This document shows positions 7,050 through 14,968 of a stretch of 64,000 nucleotides of DNA, piece by piece (position 1 is the stretch's first letter; each line of letters begins with the position of its first letter). The notes under the pieces are model-generated. The model did not search any database. It saw nothing but the letters and a program-made list of their open reading frames with translations, and was not told the origin of the DNA. The stretch is taken from NCBI GenBank assembly GCA_020633625.1, contig JACKDJ010000006.1, positions 1 to 64,000 on the forward strand, given 5' to 3'. A program made the position numbers and the translations under genes. The DNA is from Myxococcales bacterium (GTDB taxonomy: Bacteria > Myxococcota_A > Bradymonadia > REDH01).

Positions 7050-9757
7050 GCGCCCTCCATGAGCTCCAGGGCATCTAGCAGCGTGGAGCACTGCGCAAGC
7101 TCCTGCAGCTCGGGGGGGAGTGGGTCGCCCGCCAAGACCTCGGGAGGGAGGGGGAGCCCCTCGAGAGTTCCCGCGAGGAATCTGCGAAACCCGCTGAGCG
7201 CGCGGTCACTCAGGCAGGCCGCGACGAAGCGTGGAAGTGGCGAGTTGAGCCAGGCTTCCAGGCGCCTCCCAACCAGCGCGTCCGGAACAGCCACGAGGTA
7301 GGTGGTGTTGAGCGCGACGGGGCCGCCCTCACAGAGAGGGGGGACATAGGCAGCCTCCAGCCGCCGTCCGATATCGCGGACGAGGACACGGTGACCCAGC
7401 GACTCCGGGTAGACACGAAAGAGCTGGTGGGTCACCCCGCGCGGGGACAGGTCGACCCGCGCCCGGAGACCCTGCTGGAACTGCGCGAGGTGAAGCTGCG
7501 CGGGTCTGGAGAGCTCCGGGAGGGGTTCGCCCGTGCGCGGGTCGTGGGGAAACAGGACGCGGCCCCCGGGTTTCACGTGAAACGCGCGGATGTTCGCGCC
7601 GCGCGCGAGCGGGAGGCTCTCGGGAGCCTCGGGGGCGGGAATGAATGCGCGGTTGAGCCCGGTCTTTACGCCGAATCGAACGGTCAGATGTTGGGAGAGC
7701 CGAGGGAACTCGCGGAGGAGCTGGAGAAGCTCGAGGGCGGGCTGGGGAAGGAGGGTCCACGGGTCGCCGGCGGAGGTGGCGATCAGCCGAGTGGGGACGC
7801 GGAACGAGGTGGTGGGGAGGTAGACGCGAGTGTGGGGGCTGTGGGGGGATGGTTGCGGGGTACGCTGGAGGGTAAGGGCGCAAGGGACCACCTGCGCGCT
7901 GAAGAGGGAGCCCTCTCCGTGCAGATCGCGGAGGGCGAGGAGGCGGTGGTGGTTGGCAATCTCCTGGCGGGCGACGCGAGCGTGCTGCCCCGACAGGAAC
8001 TTGGAGGGGAGCAGGAAACCAATGGTGCCGGCGGGAGCTACCAGGTCCGTGGCGAGCTGGAGGAACGCCGTGGAGAGATCCGCGCTGCCGAAGGGGGTGC
8101 CCGCTCCGGCGGTCCAGGGGAAGTCTCGGCGGATCTGGGAGGCTTGAGTGGGGCCCAGGTGGGACAGGCTTACCCACGGGGGATTGCCGAGGATGGCGGT
8201 GAAGCCGCCGTCGGCCAGGACGTGGGCGAAGTGGAGGTTCCTGTCGAAGCGGGGGAGGTCCTCACCCCGAAGGCAGCGGTCCGCGCGGTCGCGTAGGGCG
8301 CTGGCGCGGGAGCGGAGGCGGTCCTGTTCGGAGACTAGGTTGGGGGATAGCTGGGCAGGGACGAAGAGGTCCAGGTTGGGACGGAGCTCCCCCGCGCGCT
8401 GGTCGGCGTCGGAGGCTTGCTGAAGGAGCGCGCCGTGGGCCATAGCGCGCTCTGCCGTAGAGAGTCGCTGCTCTGCGGCGGGCTTGTGGGGACCGTGAGC
8501 CGCGCAGTAGTCGGCTGCGGCGGCGCGGTAGGCTGCGGCGAGGTGCGGGGGCGGCTGAGGCAGGTCCTGGCGGAGCGCGTCGCCCTGGCGGATGTGGGCG
8601 GAGAGGTTGGGGAGAGGGAGGGGCTCTGGCAGGACAGAGAGGAGCGCGAGCCAGAGGCGTAGCTGGCAGATTGTGATGGCAGTGGCGGAGGTGTCCACGG
8701 CGAAGAGCTGGCTCCGAAGGACCTCCAGAACGGCCTGGGCGGGGGACTCGCCCAGCTCGGATTCACGGCGGGCGCGGATGTGGTCGAGGGCGCCCAGGAG
8801 GAAGGCACCGCTGCCCGCGGCGGGGTCGAGGACCCGGAGGGAGTGGGCGGGGAGGTGCGCGTGGGGAGAGAGCGCGTCGTGGACGACGCGCTGGACCACG
8901 GAGGGAGGGGTGTAGAACGTGCCGGACCGCTCGCGGTCCGCGGGGTGCATCAGGCCCTCGAAGACCGCGCCGAGCATGTGGGGGTCGATGGCGATGTGGG
9001 TGGGAGACTCCGCGGAGGCGAAGGTGAACGGCTCGAAGCAGCTGGTGAGGAGGTGGGTGAGCGCGGCGTCCGGGATGCTCGCGTGAGGGTGCGCGCGCTC
9101 CACGGGGGCAGGGGCGAACAGGCCGCCGTTCAGGTATGGGAGGGGGCCGGGGTGGTCGGGTGTGTCGAGGGGGCGGAAGAGATCGCGGTGGAGGCGGGTG
9201 AAGGCGTTGGGCTGTAGGAGGGTCTGAGCGAGGTGCGTTGGGGAGGGGAGCCAGCCGCGCGCCTGCAGGAAGTAGAGGAACATCAGCCGGCAGAGCAGGG
9301 TGATGCTGAGCGCGTGGGGAACGTGCGGATCGTCGGTGGGGGAGAGCTGGGTCCAGCTGGAGGAGAGCGTGGGGAGGTGGGTCTGGAGCGTGCGGAAGAA
9401 GGTGCGGGAGAGGTTGTGCTTGAGGAGGAGACGGTGCGCGCGGAGGAGGGCGAGAGTGTCGCGCGGACCGGAGCAGAGGGTGCGCCAGGCCTCGAAGACG
9501 TGAGGGGCGGCGGCGGCGGGCGCGCCGCGGAGGGTTGCGGTGGGGCCCACGGGCGACTCGAGGTGGAGCCCCTCGAGGCCGGGCTGGAGGCACAGGAGCG
9601 CGCGGGCGCCCGTGGCGGAGGGAGGGAGCGCGGAGGGGTCGAGGTGCGGAGCGAGGACGAAGGGAGAGTCTTCGCCCGGGTTTAGGAGGAGCGCGCCGTT
9701 TGGGAGGGAGAGCGCGGAGGAGGTGTCGACGACGGGGATCGGCTGCGAGATGGACAT
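7046..9757 (-). CDS. N6-adenine DNA methyltransferase (type IIG/Eco57I-like)
   Basis: This 903-aa protein has the SAM-binding motif VLDPAAGSGAFLLG near residue 310, SGTFYTPPSVV just before it, and the catalytic NPPW tetrad at 525-528. Together these define an N6-adenine methyltransferase. The N-terminal third is helical, with a conserved-looking RLMFLYFLQARGWL. The C-terminal third resembles the TaqI-like target-recognition domain. No PD-(D/E)XK nuclease motif is obvious. ATG 9757 (MSISQ) is the most likely start; longer readings are Pro/His-rich and implausible. It is coupled to the helicase by a GTGA overlap. The coding strand is unusually C-rich and G-poor, and a parS-like palindrome lies inside it. 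Confidence 0.85.
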   Translation of the reverse strand: MSISQPIPVVDTSSALSLPNGALLLNPGEDSPFVLAPHLDPSALPPSATGARALLCLQPGLEGLHLESPVGPTATLRGAPAAAAPHVFEAWRTLCSGPRDTLALLRAHRLLLKHNLSRTFFRTLQTHLPTLSSSWTQLSPTDDPHVPHALSITLLCRLMFLYFLQARGWLPSPTHLAQTLLQPNAFTRLHRDLFRPLDTPDHPGPLPYLNGGLFAPAPVERAHPHASIPDAALTHLLTSCFEPFTFASAESPTHIAIDPHMLGAVFEGLMHPADRERSGTFYTPPSVVQRVVHDALSPHAHLPAHSLRVLDPAAGSGAFLLGALDHIRARRESELGESPAQAVLEVLRSQLFAVDTSATAITICQLRLWLALLSVLPEPLPLPNLSAHIRQGDALRQDLPQPPPHLAAAYRAAAADYCAAHGPHKPAAEQRLSTAERAMAHGALLQQASDADQRAGELRPNLDLFVPAQLSPNLVSEQDRLRSRASALRDRADRCLRGEDLPRFDRNLHFAHVLADGGFTAILGNPPWVSLSHLGPTQASQIRRDFPWTAGAGTPFGSADLSTAFLQLATDLVAPAGTIGFLLPSKFLSGQHARVARQEIANHHRLLALRDLHGEGSLFSAQVVPCALTLQRTPQPSPHSPHTRVYLPTTSFRVPTRLIATSAGDPWTLLPQPALELLQLLREFPRLSQHLTVRFGVKTGLNRAFIPAPEAPESLPLARGANIRAFHVKPGGRVLFPHDPRTGEPLPELSRPAQLHLAQFQQGLRARVDLSPRGVTHQLFRVYPESLGHRVLVRDIGRRLEAAYVPPLCEGGPVALNTTYLVAVPDALVGRRLEAWLNSPLPRFVAACLSDRALSGFRRFLAGTLEGLPLPPEVLAGDPLPPELQELAQCSTLLDALELMEGA
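7569..7584. promoter_or_regulatory. parS-like ParB site (14 of 16, perfect inner palindrome)
   Basis: The inner 14 bases GTTTCACGTGAAAC (7570-7583) are identical to the universal parS core; only the outermost base on each side differs. It lies within the methyltransferase coding region and encodes FHVK there. A 14-base perfect match is not expected by chance in 64 kb. Confidence 0.6.
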
Positions 9758-9943
9758 GGCGTGCGCGTGGGGGGGCTTGGGGCGCACGCGATCTCGTCGG
9801 CCGGCTCGGGGTGTTGCGGAGGTGCCTGCTGTTGGGCGGTGTTGCGGTTGGGTGGAGTTGCGGTGGTGGGGTGCTGCGGGGCTTGCGCGGCGTGCCGGGG
9901 GGTGGGAGTGTCCGGGGGGTCTGTGCCTCGGTGAGGTGAGGAG

Positions 9944-11317
9944 ATGAGCTCGAGTCAGTCGCGACCGATCCTGGTGTTGGACACGAGCGTGCTTGTGCAC
10001 GAACCCCGGTGTCTGGAGGGTTTCCACGACGCGGACGTGGTGGTTCCGATCTTCGTGGTGATGGAGCTGGACGAGCTGAAGACCAGCGGCAAGGTGCAGG
10101 TCGCGGCGGCGGCGCGTCAGGCGAGTCGGTTTTTGTCGAAGCTGATGGAGCGGGGGAGTCTGAACGCGCCGGAGGGCGTGAGATGGGAGCCGACGGGCTC
10201 GACGTTCCGGATCGTGGCGAACGGGGAGGGGAGCGGCATGGCTGCGCTGAAGGAGTCGCAGGGGATCCGGAAGATGGACCTGCTGATTCTGAGCGCGGCG
10301 CTGTCGGTGAAGAAGCAGTCACCGGGGCGGCTGGTGAAGCTGCTGTCGAAGGACGTAAACCTGAGGATTCTTGCGGACTTCGAGGGGATCCTCGCAGAGG
10401 ACTACGACCAGGACCGGGTATCGCCGCAGGAGATGTTCCCGGGGTATCGGCGGGTGGAGGCCGGTTGGGCAGAGGCGCAGCGGGCGTTCGAGCCGGGCGG
10501 GCTCAGGGCAGAGGAGCTGGGGATCCACGGGCTGGTCCCGAACGAGTTCGTGATCTTCGGAGGGGGGGAGCGGGAGCTGGTGCTTCGGTATGACGGGCCG
10601 ACCGGGGAGCTACGGCCGGTGCCGAAGGATTTCACGCGGCTGGCTGGGATCAACCCGCGCAACCTGGAGCAGCGCATGGCGCTGGACCTGCTGACGGACC
10701 CCGCGGTGCAGCTGGTGTCGCTGGTGGGGAAGGCGGGGACCGGCAAGACGTTCTTGGCGCTGGCGGCCGCGATGGGCCAGGTTCGCTTCTCGGGCCAAGG
10801 CGGCTACGAGCGCATCTTGCTGTCGAAGCCGGTGCTGCCGATGGGTAAGGATCTGGGGTATCTGCCGGGCGACTTCCAGGAGAAGATGCAGCCCTGGATG
10901 ATGTCGTTCTTCGACAACCTGGACCAGCTGGTCCCGACGGAGCGCGGCGCGTCGACGTCGAAGGGGGCGACGCGCGAAGAGCGGGCGTGGGAGCAGCTGT
11001 TCGCGACGGGCCAGCTCGAGGTCCAGGCGATCCACAGCATCCGCGGGCGATCGATCCCGTCGGCGTTCATGCTGGTAGACGAGGCGCAGAACCTAACGCC
11101 GCACGAGGTGAAGACGATCATCACGCGGGCGGCAGAGGGGACCAAAGTGGTGCTGTCGGGTGACCCGTTCCAGGTGGACAACCCGTTCTTGGACGCGGCG
11201 TCGAACGGCCTTGTGTACGTGACGGAGGCGGTGAAGTCCTCGCCGATGACGGGCGCGGTCTACTTCACCAAGGGAGAGCGCAGCGCGCTTGCGGAGCTGG
11301 CCGCGACCTTCCTGTAG
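9944..11317 (+). CDS. PhoH-family ATPase with N-terminal PIN domain
   Basis: This 457-aa protein joins a PIN ribonuclease-like domain to a PhoH ATPase domain, as in the PhoH2/YlaK group. The PIN domain is residues 5-150: VLDTSVLVHEP carries the first acidic residue, and VMELDEL and KMDLLILSAAL the others. The PhoH domain has Walker A GKAGTGKT near residues 262-269 and Walker B LVDEAQNL near 375. Family members act as ATP-dependent RNA helicase/ribonucleases. The ATG at 9944 has GAGGTGAGGAG immediately upstream. It is divergent from the methyltransferase and does not look functionally tied to it. Confidence 0.93.
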   Translation: MSSSQSRPILVLDTSVLVHEPRCLEGFHDADVVVPIFVVMELDELKTSGKVQVAAAARQASRFLSKLMERGSLNAPEGVRWEPTGSTFRIVANGEGSGMAALKESQGIRKMDLLILSAALSVKKQSPGRLVKLLSKDVNLRILADFEGILAEDYDQDRVSPQEMFPGYRRVEAGWAEAQRAFEPGGLRAEELGIHGLVPNEFVIFGGGERELVLRYDGPTGELRPVPKDFTRLAGINPRNLEQRMALDLLTDPAVQLVSLVGKAGTGKTFLALAAAMGQVRFSGQGGYERILLSKPVLPMGKDLGYLPGDFQEKMQPWMMSFFDNLDQLVPTERGASTSKGATREERAWEQLFATGQLEVQAIHSIRGRSIPSAFMLVDEAQNLTPHEVKTIITRAAEGTKVVLSGDPFQVDNPFLDAASNGLVYVTEAVKSSPMTGAVYFTKGERSALAELAATFL

Positions 11318-11407
11318 GGGACGGACGGCAGCGAGGTCGCGCGCGTCGGCTCTCGTCTGTCGGGACCCGCCTGTGCCCGTGGCCCAGCGGCTGTGTCGTC
11401 GCGTCGG

Positions 11408-12676
11408 CTAGGGCGCGGGGAGGGTGAGGACTAGCCAGTAGATCTGGGTGGGGCCGCCCTGCGCGACCTGCCAGCTCAGGTCCTCACCGTCGAGCGGCGA
11501 GGTGTAGTTGAAGACGAGGTAGCGGCGGTCGCCGAGCGGGATGGCTTCGGGGAAGCAGGTGTCGCCGGAGGAGGGTAGATCCACGGCGAGGTCGACGGTG
11601 AGGGTGTCGCGGTCGACGCGCCAGAGGGAGCAGCGCTTGGGGTAGGTCCAGTAGTCGAGCTGGTAGTTGCGGTACTGATCGGAGCGGGAGAGGCCGTCTT
11701 GGTGGAGGTCGTACTCGCCGGTGGGTGAGAGGTTGCGGCGCGCGATGAGCCAGGCGTCGTCGGGGGTTCCGATCATCAGGGGCGAGTCGTACTTTCGCGA
11801 GTCGGCGCTGCACTCCCAGTCGGTGGGCGTGTCGGCGTCTGCGCGGCAGACGTGGGCTCCGAACCCGGTGTCGTCGCCTTCTTCGTTTCTGGCGACGACG
11901 AGCACGCCGGAGTCGTCGGAGACAAAGTCGTACTCGGAGCCGCCGGAGACGCGGACGACGGCGCTGTCGCCTTGCTTGGGCCGCCACGTCTCACCGTCGT
12001 CGGTGGTCCACCAGACCTCACCGACGCCCTCACCGGAGACGTCGTAGATGTGTTCGCCGCCTTCGTAGCCGATGGCGTCGAGACCGCCTTCGCGTGGCTT
12101 GATGCGCCAGACGATGGTGTCGAGGGCGAAGACGCGGGTGGGCTCGGACCAGCTCTCGGGACCGAAGTACTCCATGCGGCGGACGCCCTGCGGCTCGAAC
12201 GCGAAGGGGTTGTCGCCGAGCACGGCGTAGTAGAGCCAGAGTCTCCCGTTGAGCGTGGCGAAGTTGGGTTCGCGGATGTCGGTGCCGAGGGAGACGGAGC
12301 CCTCGAAACGCCACTCGCGGAGGTCGGCGGAGCTGACGACGAACAGCTCGGTGCGCGCGCTGGCGAAGTGGGAGGGGGCGGTGCGCACTGCGAGGAAGAC
12401 GCGGCCTTCGTACCAGATGGCGTCGAGGTTGTTGTGAGCGATCTGTGAGACCGCGGCGTCTGGGAGAGCCTCGGAGGGCGCGACGACGGTGGGCTCGCCG
12501 ATGATGGGCTCCGAGCTGGGGAGGGACTGGCACAGGTCGGGCCGCGTGACGCAGAGAGGGTGTGGATCGGGGGTCGCGGAGGCGTCGGGCGTGGCGTCGT
12601 CGCCGCAGGCGGCTGCGGCGGCGAGTAGACAGAGCGCGACGGGGTGCCGAAGGTGTGCGGGCGGCAGGAGGTTCAT
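11408..12676 (-). CDS. Surface lipoprotein with beta-propeller-like repeats
   Basis: This 422-aa lipoprotein has an Ala/Leu-rich signal peptide ending LAAAAACGDD (lipobox cysteine) and a short low-complexity linker. The body has several Trp/Asp-containing blade-like segments (NLDAIWYEGRVFLAV, DDGETWRPKQ, SDDSGVLVVARN). DDGETW resembles the Asp-box of sialidase and glycosidase propellers. No catalytic residues can be assigned. ATG 12676 is preferred because the signal peptide then starts properly; an ATG at 12694 is also possible. The start codon overlaps the start of the opposite-strand gene, leaving no intergenic space. Confidence 0.75.
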   Translation of the reverse strand: MNLLPPAHLRHPVALCLLAAAAACGDDATPDASATPDPHPLCVTRPDLCQSLPSSEPIIGEPTVVAPSEALPDAAVSQIAHNNLDAIWYEGRVFLAVRTAPSHFASARTELFVVSSADLREWRFEGSVSLGTDIREPNFATLNGRLWLYYAVLGDNPFAFEPQGVRRMEYFGPESWSEPTRVFALDTIVWRIKPREGGLDAIGYEGGEHIYDVSGEGVGEVWWTTDDGETWRPKQGDSAVVRVSGGSEYDFVSDDSGVLVVARNEEGDDTGFGAHVCRADADTPTDWECSADSRKYDSPLMIGTPDDAWLIARRNLSPTGEYDLHQDGLSRSDQYRNYQLDYWTYPKRCSLWRVDRDTLTVDLAVDLPSSGDTCFPEAIPLGDRRYLVFNYTSPLDGEDLSWQVAQGGPTQIYWLVLTLPAP

Positions 12677-13370
12677 GATGGACGACCGGGACATTTCGGT
12701 GGCGAGGGCGCGGCTCGACGAGGTGCTGGTGGAGCCGGCGCGCGCGGGCGCGCGGCGCGTGGCGTTCGGCGCTGGGCGAGTCGCATCGTGGATCGCTGCG
12801 GCGCTCGGCGCCAGCGCGGCGATTCTCGGCGCGACGCTGATGGCGCTGACGCAGGTTCAGGCGCTGGACATCGCGGGCGCGATGGTACTGGCGCTGGGCG
12901 CGGGCGTGTTCGGGTCGGGGACGGCGGCGGCGCTGCTGGTGGGGCGCGCCGAGCGTCGGCTGGAGGCGAGCGCGGTGGAGCGTCGGCTGGTGAAGCTGCT
13001 GTCGGCGTCGGGCGCGGTGTCGGACGTGGAGGCGGCGACGCGGACGGGTGCGGACGTCCGTGAGATTCGGGCGGTGGCGGCGCGGCTGGTCAGGACGGGC
13101 CTGTTGGACCTGGACATCGACGATGCGAGTGGCCGCGAGGTCTACCGTCTGGGGCGACTCTTGTCCGACGACGCGGCGGAGCTTCGCGCGTTCGACGAGC
13201 GATTGCTCGGGTCAGCTGGCGAACTCACGCACGAAGTGAGCGGCGTCGAGCGGCGTGCCGGTGGCGCGCTCTACGAGGCGGTCCCAGCGCAAGCTGGCGC
13301 CGGGGCGGAACACGCCGAGTATGAGGCTCTCGCCCGCCCACACGTTGTCGACGAGGCTGGGCGTTCGTGA
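12675..13370 (+). CDS. Small membrane protein with two helices and a winged-helix-like tail
   Basis: This 231-aa protein of unknown function has two membrane helices near residues 37-62 and 68-97. A cytoplasmic segment follows (VERRLVKLLSASGAVSDVEAATR, then VREIRAVAARLVRTGLLDL) that reads like a winged helix. The ATG at 12675 (or 12678) has an excellent AGGAGG at 12666-12671. The last 53 codons run antisense over the 3' end of the convergent metallopeptidase gene, so the protein's natural end may be nearer residue 180 and the extension secondary. It is not recognised as a known family. Confidence 0.6.
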   Translation: MMDDRDISVARARLDEVLVEPARAGARRVAFGAGRVASWIAAALGASAAILGATLMALTQVQALDIAGAMVLALGAGVFGSGTAAALLVGRAERRLEASAVERRLVKLLSASGAVSDVEAATRTGADVREIRAVAARLVRTGLLDLDIDDASGREVYRLGRLLSDDAAELRAFDERLLGSAGELTHEVSGVERRAGGALYEAVPAQAGAGAEHAEYEALARPHVVDEAGRS

Positions 13371-14813
13371 GTCCTCGGCGATGCGAGCGCGGAGCTGGGA
13401 GGCGAGCAGCTCTCCGTAGACGTAGTTGTGGTAGTAGACGGGGGCGATGGCGAAGTGGATTTTCGCGGCCCAGTCGGGGGCATTTCGGCCTTCCGGCTTG
13501 GGGATGAGCTGGTACTTCTCGACGAGGGTCCACCAGAGCTCGTCGAGGTCGTCGCGGCGTGGCGCGGCGTACAGCTCGCGCTCGAAGTGGACCATGACGA
13601 GCGCCCACCGCACGAAGAGCTGCATGCGGAACGCGTGATGGCGTCGTAGGCCGGGGCCGAGCGCGGCGACGTCGGCGGCGGGGACCTCGGCGTACTCGAC
13701 GAGGAACTCGGGCTCGAGCGTCTGGCGTCCCATGAGCATGGCGACGGCCTCGGTGACGAGGGTGTGCGCGGGCCGATGGAGCATCCAGGGCTGGTCGATG
13801 TAGCGATCGAAGGCGGCATGACCGAGCTCGTGGAGGAGGGTGGACATCCACCGCTCGCTGCCGACGAGGTTGCAGAGGACGCGCACGTCGCCGCGGCGGT
13901 CGAGGTCTGTGCAGAACGCGTGTGGGTTCTTCCCTTCGCGGGGCTCGAGGTCGGACGCTGCCAGCACGCCGCGGACATCGAGGCCGAGGCCGTCGAAGAA
14001 GCGCGCGGCGACGTCGGGGAGGTCGAGGTCAGCGAAGCGGGCTTCGAGATCGAGCGCGGAGGGGGCGGAGACGCGCTGGAAGAAGGCGTCTTCGTAGTGC
14101 CATGGCTGAAGCGCGTCGGCCGCGACGCCGAGTCGCGTCGCGCGCTCGGCGTCGAGTGCGGCCTTGCGGGTTCGGAAGGGGGTACGCGTCGCCTTCTCGA
14201 GGCGCGTCAGCGTGGCGAGGAGCTGTTCCTCGTCGAGCTCCTGCGCGGCGAGCGACAGGGCGTAGTGGTCGCGAAAGCCGGCCTCGATGGCGGCGGCGTT
14301 TCGGAGCTCGACGAGCTCGAGGATGGGCTCGCGCACCGCGGCGCCCACGGCCTTGGAGGCTTCCCACGCGGCCCTGCGCTCGCTGGAGTCGGTGGAGGTC
14401 GCCAGAATGGCGTCGAGCTCTGCGGCGGAGGCAGGCTTGCCGGCCAGCTCGGGGCGAAAGACGCCGAAGGCTCGTCGCAGGTCGGCTTCGCGTCGCGCGA
14501 TATCGGCGCGTCGGCCGCGGTCTCCGCGTCGGGGCAGCGTCAGCAGCCGAATGACGGTGACGCTGCGGTCGAGGATCTCGTCGCCGCACGGCGAGGCGGC
14601 GAGGCGATCGGCGGTCGCGGCGAGCGCGGGGTCGGCGAGGACTTCCTCCCGCGCGACGGAAGCGTCGGCGAGCGCTTCGGCGGCGGCGCTCGACCCGGAG
14701 GTGGAGAGCTCCCAGCTCGCTATAGCGACGGCCCGAAAGAGGGGGTCGAGGGCCGCCGTCGTGGCGTCGACGAAGCGCCGGTGCTCGGCGGCGGGGTCGG
14801 TTGGCTGTGCCAT
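13212..14813 (-). CDS. M2/M3-type zinc metallopeptidase
   Basis: This 533-aa peptidase carries the zinc-binding HELGH in STLLHELGHAAFDRY, with the downstream acidic segment LVTEAVAMLMGR that would supply the third ligand. The C-terminal half (WAAKIHFAIAPVYYHNYVYG, LVERATGTPLDAAHFV) has the form of oligopeptidases of the M3 and M2 (ACE-like) clans. No signal peptide is seen, so it probably trims oligopeptides in the cytoplasm. ATG 14813 is used; a GTG at 14819 is also possible and neither has a clear ribosome site. The 3' end overlaps the convergent membrane-protein gene by 159 bases. Confidence 0.85.
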   Translation of the reverse strand: MAQPTDPAAEHRRFVDATTAALDPLFRAVAIASWELSTSGSSAAAEALADASVAREEVLADPALAATADRLAASPCGDEILDRSVTVIRLLTLPRRGDRGRRADIARREADLRRAFGVFRPELAGKPASAAELDAILATSTDSSERRAAWEASKAVGAAVREPILELVELRNAAAIEAGFRDHYALSLAAQELDEEQLLATLTRLEKATRTPFRTRKAALDAERATRLGVAADALQPWHYEDAFFQRVSAPSALDLEARFADLDLPDVAARFFDGLGLDVRGVLAASDLEPREGKNPHAFCTDLDRRGDVRVLCNLVGSERWMSTLLHELGHAAFDRYIDQPWMLHRPAHTLVTEAVAMLMGRQTLEPEFLVEYAEVPAADVAALGPGLRRHHAFRMQLFVRWALVMVHFERELYAAPRRDDLDELWWTLVEKYQLIPKPEGRNAPDWAAKIHFAIAPVYYHNYVYGELLASQLRARIAEDSRTPSLVDNVWAGESLILGVFRPGASLRWDRLVERATGTPLDAAHFVREFAS

Positions 14814-14968
14814 GGTCACACGCGGTCGATGCGGGGGAGCTGGTTCTTGCGCGCGTCCGGCGCGCGGTCAAGCCGCAGCGCGGCTCCAGCGACTCCCGCC
14901 CGGCGTGTTGTGGGGCGCGAGGACATGTGCGAAGGGGGGGCAAGCAGGTGCGAGCCGAAGGAGGCAGC

